From: Lysobacter helvus
GTDB taxonomy: Bacteria > Pseudomonadota > Gammaproteobacteria > Xanthomonadales > Xanthomonadaceae
Length of the DNA: 64,000 nucleotides
Assembly: GCF_018406645.1 (NCBI RefSeq)
Contig: NZ_AP024546.1
Span: 2,604,001-2,668,000, forward strand
Reading direction: 5' to 3'
The translations under genes were made by a program, and so were the position numbers. Of the stretch, positions 57,533-64,000 are shown in pieces (within the stretch, counting starts at the first letter, position 1; each line of letters opens with the position of its first letter). The notes beneath the pieces are model-generated. The model worked only from the letters and a program-made list of their open reading frames with translations, made no database searches and had not been told where the DNA came from.

Positions 57533-58217
57533 TGCATTGCGCGCGGAAGGCCTGGCCAAGACGTACGCCGAAGGCGACCTGAAGACGCACGTCTTCCATG
57601 ACGTGAGCCTGTCGGTGGTGGAAGGCGAAACGGTCGCGATCCTCGGTGCATCAGGCGCCGGCAAGTCGACGCTGCTCCACCTGCTCGGCGGGCTCGATAC
57701 GCCGACGGCGGGCGAAGTGTGGGTCGCGGGCCAGCGCATGAACGCCCTCACCGACGCGGCGCGCGGCAAACTGCGCAATCGCGCGCTGGGCTTCGTGTAC
57801 CAGTTCCATCACCTGCTGCCGGAATTCACCGCGCTCGAAAACGTGATGCTGCCGGTGCTGCTGGATGGCAAGCCGGTGGCCGAAGCCGCCTCGCGTGCGC
57901 AGGTGCTGCTCGAAAACGTCGGCCTCTCGCATCGCCTGCAGCACAAGCCCGGCGAGCTCTCCGGCGGCGAACGCCAGCGTGCCGCCGTCGCGCGTGCACT
58001 CGTCAACAAACCCGCGTGCGTGCTGGGCGACGAACCCACGGGCAACCTGGACGAACGCACCGCCGCGCACGTGTTCGAGCAGATGCTGGAACTCAACCGC
58101 GCGCAGAAGACCAGCCTCGTGCTGGTGACGCACGACCGCAGCCTGGCGCGCAAGCTGGACCGCGTGCTGGAACTCCACGAAGGCCGACTGCGACAACTGG
58201 CACCCAGCGAGGTGTGA
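57525..58217 (+). CDS. lolD: Lipoprotein-releasing ABC transporter ATPase LolD
   Basis: ATP-binding subunit partnering LolC, 230 residues. Walker A is GASGAGKST (41-49), the LolD-type Q loop is [12 protein letters not shown], the signature is [15 protein letters not shown] and Walker B is [12 protein letters not shown]. Start and stop overlap with lolC, and comEC begins 1 base after its stop. Confidence 0.97.
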   Translation: MSDALRAEGLAKTYAEGDLKTHVFHDVSLSVVEGETVAILGASGAGKSTLLHLLGGLDTPTAGEVWVAGQRMNALTDAARGKLRNRALGFVYQFHHLLPEFTALENVMLPVLLDGKPVAEAASRAQVLLENVGLSHRLQHKPGELSGGERQRAAVARALVNKPACVLGDEPTGNLDERTAAHVFEQMLELNRAQKTSLVLVTHDRSLARKLDRVLELHEGRLRQLAPSEV

Positions 58218-58218
58218 C

Positions 58219-60672
58219 ATGCGCGATGCGGCACGGATGCCGCGGAGGCCCACACCGGACGTCGCCCGCACAACGCCGCGCACGCCCGGGCCCATCGCCG
58301 TGGCGGTGTTGCTCACCTGCGGTGCGCTGGCCTGTCTCCGGTTGCCGGTGTTGCTGCCCGCGTGGGTCTGGATCTGCGTTGCGCTTGCAATCGCCGCACT
58401 CGTTTGCATGCCTTGGTGCAGGCAGCCGCGCAGTATTTTCGCGATGCGATGTGGCGCGATCGCACTCGCCGGCGCGCTGCTCGCCGGCATCCACGCGCAC
58501 GTCGCGCTCGCACCGCCAGCGCACGCGCTCGCAGGCGCCGACACCCGCATTACCGGCCGCATCGTCGATCTTCCCGTCACCGAACCACGCCGCGTGCGAT
58601 TCCACCTGCGCGTCGATGATGCGAGCGACCAACCCGAAGCACTGCGTGGCCGTCTCGTCCGCCTGGCCTGGTACGACGCGCGCGACGCCACCCCCGGCCC
58701 GCGCCCCACGGCCGGTAGCCGTTGGCATCTCGACGTGCGCCTGCGCCCGCCGCGCGGCCTGCGCAACCCGGGCACGCTCGACGCCGAACGCCACGCCTTC
58801 GCGCAACGCATCGCCGCGACGGGCTACGTGCGCAATCCCGCTTCCGCGCGAATCTTGTCGCCGCCGTCCGGCCTGCACGCTTGGCGCGCCCGCGTGTCCG
58901 ATCGCATCGATGCCGCCGTCGCGCGCCCGAGCGATCGCTTCGTCCGCGCACTCGCCCTCGGCGACACGCGCTATCTCAGCGAACGCGATTGGGCCACGCT
59001 GCGCGCCACCGGCCTGACGCACCTCATCGCGATCTCCGGCTTCCATGTCGGACTGGTCGCCGGCTTCTTCGCATTGGGCGCATCCGCGCTCTGGCGACTG
59101 CTGCCATCCCTGGCGCTGCGCCTCCCGCGCCCCGCCGCCATGGCGATCGCGGCCTTGCTTGGCGCGTTGCTCTACACCGCGGCGTCCGGCTTCGCGCTAC
59201 CGACGGTGCGTACCACGTTGATGATCGCGGTCGTCGCCGGCGCGCGCCTGGTGCGTCGACCACTGTCGCCTTTCGCCGCACTCGCGCTGGCGGTCACCGC
59301 GATGATCGTCGTCGATCCGTTGTCCCTGCTCGGCGCGGGCTTCTGGCTGAGCGTGTGCGGCGTCGCGTGGCTCGTGTGGTGCCTGCCGCGCGGCGACACG
59401 TCGTTGCTGCGGGGTTTCGCGAGTGCGCAGGCCGTCGCGACGATCGGGCTGTTGCCGCTCACCGTCGCGCTGTTCGGACAAGCTTCGCTCGCAGGGCCCA
59501 TCGCCAACCTCGTCGCGATCCCGTGGTGGAGCCTCGTGGTGGTGCCGCTCTCGCTGCTCGGCACGGGGCTCGACACCGTGCAGCACGGCGCCGGCGACTG
59601 GGCGTGGCAAGCCGCGGCCTTCGCCTTCGATCTGCCGTGGCCCTGGTTCGAACACCTCGGCGACAGCGCACTCGCGTTGTGGTGGCTGCCTGAAGCGCGT
59701 TGGTTCGCGTTGCCGATGGCGTTGATCGCGGCGGCGTGGTGGTTGCTGCCGCGCCGCGTGCCCGGCAAGGCCCTCGCATCGCTCGCGTGGTTGCCGCTGC
59801 TGTTTCCCTCGCGCGAACTTCCGCCCCACGGCGGCGTGCGCCTCGATGTGCTCGACGTCGGACAGGGCCTGTCCATCCTCGTGCGCACGCAATCGCACAC
59901 GCTCCTCTACGACATGGGCCCTGCGCAACACGACGGCTACGACGCAGGCGAACGCGCCGTCGTTCCCGCATTGCGCGCGCTCGGCGTGCGGAAACTCGAC
60001 GTCGCGATCATCAGCCACGCCGACAGCGACCATGCCGGCGGTTGGCCCGCGGTGCGCCGCGCATTCCCGATCGCGCGAACGCTGACGCCCGACGGCAGCC
60101 CGACCGTCGCCGATGCGCCGTGCCTCGCCGGCCAGGCATGGCAACGCGACGGCGTCGTGTTCCGGATCCTGCATCCGGTCCCGTACTTCCCGTACCTCGG
60201 CAACGAAGCCGGCTGCGTCCTGCGCATCGAAACGCCGCACGGTGCCGCGCTGCTCACGGGCGATATCGGCGAAGTCATCGAACGCGCCCTCATCCATCGG
60301 GACCGGGCCTCGGTGCAAGCCGACGTGGTGCTGATCCCTCATCACGGCAGCGATGGCTCCTCCGACCCCGCGTTCATCCGCGCGACCGGCGCACGCCACG
60401 CCCTCGTGGCGTCCGGCGCGGGGAATCGCTTCGGGCACCCGCGCCCGGCCGTCGTGGCCCGCTGGTGCAGGGCAGGGGCCCGGGTCTTCGATACGGCGGC
60501 CAGCGGCGCAGTGCGCGCGGACATCGGTCCGGCCGGCACGCAGGTCGCGCCACGCCGCGCAACCCATCCACGACTTTGGGACGCAACGCCCCGGTCCCCC
60601 CGGAGCGCTGGGCTATGCTATCGCCCGCATCAAGGCGAAGGGCCCGCAACACCGCGGCCCGCGGAGGATTGA
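58219..60672 (+). CDS. comEC: ComEC/Rec2 DNA-uptake channel protein
   Basis: Inner-membrane channel for transforming single-stranded DNA, 817 residues. The N-terminal part has membrane helices and a soluble domain (ITGRIVDLPVTEPRRVRFHL). The competence domain follows (GLTHLIAISGFHVGLVAGFF, ASGFALPTVRTTLMIAVVAG). The C-terminal metallo-beta-lactamase-like domain shows DVLDVGQGLSILV and ISHADSDHAGGWPAVR, so the metal ligands look intact. Its proximity to lolCD, msbA and lpxK matches ycaI in E. coli. It suggests natural competence may be possible, but other com genes are not in the window. Confidence 0.95.
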   Translation: MRDAARMPRRPTPDVARTTPRTPGPIAVAVLLTCGALACLRLPVLLPAWVWICVALAIAALVCMPWCRQPRSIFAMRCGAIALAGALLAGIHAHVALAPPAHALAGADTRITGRIVDLPVTEPRRVRFHLRVDDASDQPEALRGRLVRLAWYDARDATPGPRPTAGSRWHLDVRLRPPRGLRNPGTLDAERHAFAQRIAATGYVRNPASARILSPPSGLHAWRARVSDRIDAAVARPSDRFVRALALGDTRYLSERDWATLRATGLTHLIAISGFHVGLVAGFFALGASALWRLLPSLALRLPRPAAMAIAALLGALLYTAASGFALPTVRTTLMIAVVAGARLVRRPLSPFAALALAVTAMIVVDPLSLLGAGFWLSVCGVAWLVWCLPRGDTSLLRGFASAQAVATIGLLPLTVALFGQASLAGPIANLVAIPWWSLVVVPLSLLGTGLDTVQHGAGDWAWQAAAFAFDLPWPWFEHLGDSALALWWLPEARWFALPMALIAAAWWLLPRRVPGKALASLAWLPLLFPSRELPPHGGVRLDVLDVGQGLSILVRTQSHTLLYDMGPAQHDGYDAGERAVVPALRALGVRKLDVAIISHADSDHAGGWPAVRRAFPIARTLTPDGSPTVADAPCLAGQAWQRDGVVFRILHPVPYFPYLGNEAGCVLRIETPHGAALLTGDIGEVIERALIHRDRASVQADVVLIPHHGSDGSSDPAFIRATGARHALVASGAGNRFGHPRPAVVARWCRAGARVFDTAASGAVRADIGPAGTQVAPRRATHPRLWDATPRSPRSAGLCYRPHQGEGPATPRPAED

Positions 60673-60674
60673 GC

Positions 60675-61370
60675 GTGCTGGAACTGGTGAAAGCGGGCGG
60701 CTGGCCGATGATCCCGCTGCTGCTGTTGTCGGTGGTCGCCCTGGCCATCATCGTCGAACGCTTCTGGAGCCTGCGGCGCAAGGTCGTCATCCCGCCCACC
60801 CTCGGCGCCGAAGTCCGCGCCTGGGCCGGCCGTGGCCGCCTGGACCCCACCCATATCGATTCGCTCCGCCGCAACTCGCCCCTGGGCGCGCTGCTGGCCG
60901 CGGCGCTCGACGTCCGCCACCGCCCGCGCGAGGAAATCCGCGAGCGCGTCGAAGACGTCGGCCGGCACCTCGTCCACAAGATGGAACGCTTCCTCAACAC
61001 CCTCGGCACCATCGCCTCGGCCGGCCCGCTGCTCGGCCTGTTCGGCACCGTCGTGGGCATGATCCAGATGTTCCTCACGATCGGCGACCAGGGCATCGGC
61101 GACGTCAACGAACTCGCCGGCGGCATCGGCAAGGCGCTGGTGTGCACCGCCACCGGCATGATCGTCGCGGTGCCCGCGCTGTGCTTCCACCGCTATTTCC
61201 GCGGCCGCATCGCCACGTACATCGTCGACATGGAACACGAAGCCTTCCAGTTGATGGACGCGCTGGACCCGCGCGCCGCCGCGCAGCGCGTGGCCGCCGC
61301 GAGCGCGTACGCCGACGGCACGATCGACCGCGGCCCGTCCGCCGCGCCGGCCCACGCGAACGCCGACTGA
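60675..61370 (+). CDS. exbB: ExbB/TolQ-type proton-channel subunit
   Basis: Inner-membrane energy-coupling subunit of 231 residues with three helices. The first helix is MIPLLLLSVVALAIIVERFW. The conserved pair TIASAGPLLGLFGTVVGMIQ and GGIGKALVCTATGMIVAVPA is typical of the family. The start is GTG at 60675, with GGAGG at 60663-60667, seven bases upstream. It ends 3 bases before exbD and may energise an envelope process in the msbA-lpxK operon rather than classical TonB only. Confidence 0.94.
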   Translation: MLELVKAGGWPMIPLLLLSVVALAIIVERFWSLRRKVVIPPTLGAEVRAWAGRGRLDPTHIDSLRRNSPLGALLAAALDVRHRPREEIRERVEDVGRHLVHKMERFLNTLGTIASAGPLLGLFGTVVGMIQMFLTIGDQGIGDVNELAGGIGKALVCTATGMIVAVPALCFHRYFRGRIATYIVDMEHEAFQLMDALDPRAAAQRVAAASAYADGTIDRGPSAAPAHANAD

Positions 61371-61373
61371 CGC

Positions 61374-61811
61374 ATGCGCATCCGCGACTTCCGCGACGAC
61401 GACACGCCGGAGATCAACCTGATCCCGATGATCGACGTCGTCCTGTGCCTGATCATCTTCTTCGTCGTCACCACCACGTTCGACGCGCGCTCCGTGCTCA
61501 AGCTGCAACTGCCGCAGGCCAACGGCCAGCCGGTGGAAGCCAAGGGCAAGCAGCTCAGCGTGCTCGTGAATGCCGAAGGCCGTTATTTCATCGATGACCG
61601 CGAAGCCCTGCGCACCGATGTCGAATCGCTGAAGCAGACGCTCGTCGACGTGGCCGGCAACGATCGCACCATGTCCGTGCTGCTGCGCGCCGACGGCCGC
61701 ACGCCGCACCAGTCGGTCGTCACCGCGCTCGATGCGCTGGGGCAGCTCGGATTCTCGAAGGTGTCGATCGCCACCGCGCCGCCGGTCGTGCAGAAGGCGG
61801 CCACGCGATGA
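61374..61811 (+). CDS. exbD: ExbD/TolR-type subunit
   Basis: Partner of the upstream ExbB-like protein, 145 residues. A single N-terminal membrane helix has the essential Asp21 ([17 protein letters not shown]), followed by a periplasmic domain ([37 protein letters not shown]). Its stop overlaps the msbA start by 4 bases. Confidence 0.95.
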   Translation: MRIRDFRDDDTPEINLIPMIDVVLCLIIFFVVTTTFDARSVLKLQLPQANGQPVEAKGKQLSVLVNAEGRYFIDDREALRTDVESLKQTLVDVAGNDRTMSVLLRADGRTPHQSVVTALDALGQLGFSKVSIATAPPVVQKAATR

Positions 61812-63556
61812 CGGCCGCGACGCCCGCGCAGACCTACCGGCGCTTGCTCGGCTACGCGAAGCCGTATCGCGCCTGGCTCGGCATTGCCGCGTTCGCGATG
61901 ATGCTGGAAGCCGCCGCGAGCTACGGCATCACGCGCCTGCTCAAGCCCATCGTCGATGGGCTGGCGGATCCGAAGAGTTTCGAGATGTGGTTGCCGGCGG
62001 CGTTGATCGGCTTGTTCATCGCGCGCGGTCTGTGCGGCCTGGCGGGCGATTACACGATGGCGCGCTCCGGCCGCGGCGTGGCGCGCGACTTGCGCCTGCT
62101 GCTGATGGGCAAGTATTTCCGTTTGCCGGGCGAACGCTTCGATGCAGAACCCGTCGCGTCGATGCTCACGCGCCTGGGCGGCGACACCGAACAAGTCGCG
62201 CAGGCCGCCGTGGATGCGCTGAAGGTGATGATCAGCGCCAGCCTGATGACGGTCGCGATGCTGTGGGCGATGCTCGACACCAGCTGGCGCGTCACGATCG
62301 CGCTGTTGCTGCTCGCGCCGGCGCTGGTGTTCGCGATGAACAAGGTCGGCAGTCGCTACCGCAACATCAACCATCGCATCCTCGAGAACGCCGCCGACAT
62401 GCTGCAGTCCGCCGACCAGGCGCTGCACGGCCACCAGGAAGTGAAGATCTACGGTGCGCAGGATGCGGAGATCGGCCGCTACGCCGCGCAAACGCAGAAG
62501 AACCTGCAGCTCGCGCTGAAGGTGGAGGTCACGCGCGGTTCGATCTCCTTCTTCGTGCAGGTGCTCGGCGCGATGGGCATGGCCCTCCTGCTGTTCCTCG
62601 CCGCGCGCGAAGCCGCCGCGGGTCGCCTCACTGCCGGCGATTTCACCGTGCTGATGACGGCGATGGTCGGCATCATCCCGCCGCTGCGCCAGCTGACCAA
62701 CGTGCAGGCGATGCTCCAGCGCGGCGTCAATTCGGCCGAGCGCGTGTTCACCGTCATCGACACGCCCGACGAACGCGACACCGGCACCACGCCGCTGCCG
62801 CGCGCCAAGGGCCTGCTGGAATTCCGCAACGTCACCGCGCGTTACGCGGGACAAACGCGGCCGGCGATCCAGGACATCAGCTTCACCGCGCGGCCGGGCA
62901 CGGTCACCGCGATCGTGGGGCGCTCGGGCAGCGGCAAGACCACGCTGATCAAGCTGATCCCGCGCTTCTACGAACCCGAATCCGGCCAGGTGCTGCTCGA
63001 CGGCCAGCCCATCGATGCGTATCCGCTGGGCGACTTGCGTCGCCAGGTCGCGATGGTCTCGCAGCGCGTGATCCTGTTCGACGCGAGCATCGCCGACAAC
63101 GTGGCCTACGGCGAAATGATGGGCGCCGAACCGGCCAAGCTCGCCAGCGCCGTGCGCGGTGCGAACGCGATGGAATTCGTCGAACGCCTGCCGAGCGGCC
63201 TGGACACGCGCATCGGCGAACACGGCGGGCGCCTGTCGGGCGGACAGCGCCAGCGCCTCGCGATCGCGCGCGCCTTGTTGAAGGACGCCCCGATCCTGAT
63301 CCTCGACGAAGCCACCGCCGCGCTCGACAACGAATCCGAACGCCTCGTGCAGGACGCCCTCGATCATTTGATGCCCGACCGCACCACGCTGGTCATCGCG
63401 CATCGCCTGTCGACGATCGAACACGCCGACCAGGTGCTGGTGCTCGACGAAGGCCGGCTGGTGGAGCAGGGCACGCACGCCGAACTGCTCGCGCGCGGGG
63501 GCGTGTACGCGCACCTGCACCGCATGCAGTTCCGCGACGCACCGGCCGAGGCATGA
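61808..63556 (+). CDS. msbA: Lipid A export ABC transporter MsbA
   Basis: Homodimeric ABC exporter that flips core-lipid A across the inner membrane, 582 residues. Six membrane helices fill the first half ([19 protein letters not shown] is the coupling region). The nucleotide-binding domain has Walker [10 protein letters not shown] starting at Gly371, the signature [15 protein letters not shown] and Walker [13 protein letters not shown], then the H loop in VIAHRLSTI. It overlaps exbD and lpxK by 4 bases each. Confidence 0.96.
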   Translation: MTAATPAQTYRRLLGYAKPYRAWLGIAAFAMMLEAAASYGITRLLKPIVDGLADPKSFEMWLPAALIGLFIARGLCGLAGDYTMARSGRGVARDLRLLLMGKYFRLPGERFDAEPVASMLTRLGGDTEQVAQAAVDALKVMISASLMTVAMLWAMLDTSWRVTIALLLLAPALVFAMNKVGSRYRNINHRILENAADMLQSADQALHGHQEVKIYGAQDAEIGRYAAQTQKNLQLALKVEVTRGSISFFVQVLGAMGMALLLFLAAREAAAGRLTAGDFTVLMTAMVGIIPPLRQLTNVQAMLQRGVNSAERVFTVIDTPDERDTGTTPLPRAKGLLEFRNVTARYAGQTRPAIQDISFTARPGTVTAIVGRSGSGKTTLIKLIPRFYEPESGQVLLDGQPIDAYPLGDLRRQVAMVSQRVILFDASIADNVAYGEMMGAEPAKLASAVRGANAMEFVERLPSGLDTRIGEHGGRLSGGQRQRLAIARALLKDAPILILDEATAALDNESERLVQDALDHLMPDRTTLVIAHRLSTIEHADQVLVLDEGRLVEQGTHAELLARGGVYAHLHRMQFRDAPAEA

Positions 63557-64000
63557 CCAAGGCGCGCCTGCCGGCCTGGTGGTTCGACAACGCGCCGGTG
63601 CCGTTGATCGCGCGCGCGGTGTCCTCGGTGTACGGCGATGTCACGCGCCTGCGCCGCGGCCTGTATTCACGGCACCTGCTGCGCCAGCATCGCGTGCCGG
63701 TGCCGGTGGTCGTCGTCGGCAACATCGCCGTCGGCGGCACGGGCAAGACGCCGCTCACCATCGCCATCGTCGAACGCCTGCGCGATGCGGGCTGGACGCC
63801 GGGCGTTGCCAGCCGCGGCCACGGACGACGTGAAGAACGCACGCCGCGCTGGGTCGAACGCAACACGTCGCCCGACGAGGGCGGCGACGAACCTGTATTG
63901 ATCGCGATGCGCACGGGCGCGAAGGTCCGCGTCGATCGCGACCGCGTTGCCGCCGCACGCGCGCTCGCGCAGGCGGGCTGCGACATCGTGGTGTGCGACG
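63553..64000 (+). CDS. lpxK: Tetraacyldisaccharide 4'-kinase LpxK (N-terminal part)
   Basis: Kinase that phosphorylates the lipid A disaccharide intermediate at the inner membrane. The window ends after 149 codons, so the gene is incomplete; the full protein is normally about 330 residues. The ATG overlaps the msbA stop (ATGA). The P-loop is [12 protein letters not shown] (56-67), preceded by VPVPVVVV, and followed by [11 protein letters not shown] and [14 protein letters not shown], all characteristic of LpxK. The order msbA-lpxK is conserved in many gammaproteobacteria. Confidence 0.95.
   Translation, partial: MTKARLPAWWFDNAPVPLIARAVSSVYGDVTRLRRGLYSRHLLRQHRVPVPVVVVGNIAVGGTGKTPLTIAIVERLRDAGWTPGVASRGHGRREERTPRWVERNTSPDEGGDEPVLIAMRTGAKVRVDRDRVAAARALAQAGCDIVVCD

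Overview
The window is about 64 kb of very GC-rich, gene-dense chromosome from a gammaproteobacterium that looks like a member of the Xanthomonadaceae/Lysobacteraceae (Lysobacter-like). The evidence is the uniform high GC, two large TonB-dependent receptors, the order tpiA-secG-tRNA-Leu(GAG)-nuoA..N with separate nuoC and nuoD, and the block lolC-lolD-comEC-exbB-exbD-msbA-lpxK. I see no CRISPR array, insertion sequence or prophage. The left end cuts pnp and the right end cuts lpxK.

Layout. 0-6.8 kb: the 3' end of pnp with a textbook terminator, an Lhr-type helicase and a secreted S41 peptidase. 6.8-20.9 kb: a locus that I read as 3-hydroxybutyrate/polyhydroxybutyrate (PHB) metabolism. It holds a GntP-family permease divergent from a TonB-dependent receptor, a transporter-fused hybrid histidine kinase with a LuxR-type regulator nearby (CrbS/CrbR or MxtR/ErdR type), 3-hydroxybutyrate dehydrogenase, a lipoprotein 3-hydroxybutyrate oligomer hydrolase, pssA, and the class III PHA synthase pair phaE-phaC. 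20.9-32.4 kb: an accessory segment with a small HExxH membrane protein, an N-terminally truncated TpsB-type transporter, a hairpin-rich intergenic stretch, an AlkB-like dioxygenase, a 2378-residue secreted SpvB/FG-GAP/Rhs protein ending in a lipase-like domain, and a methyltransferase/DUF6445 pair.

32.4-48.8 kb: tpiA, secG, tRNA-Leu and the complete 14-gene complex I operon, mostly joined by ATGA-type overlaps and closed by a strong terminator. 48.9-53.2 kb: an Oar-like TonB-dependent receptor, an initiator tRNA with its own promoter and terminator, and a HigBA-type toxin-antitoxin locus whose toxin gene is broken by a one-base frameshift. 53.4-64 kb: an outer-membrane barrel protein, an APC amino-acid permease and then envelope-biogenesis genes (lipoprotein release, ComEC, ExbBD, MsbA, LpxK).

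The most interesting items are the orphan SpvB/Rhs-lipase protein, the possible integrated 3HB/PHB locus with its own sensory system, the POTRA-less TpsB remnant, the broken HigB with an intact antitoxin and operator, a histidine-rich loop in NuoL, an initiator tRNA with a U-U 1-72 pair, and several genes that look leaderless.
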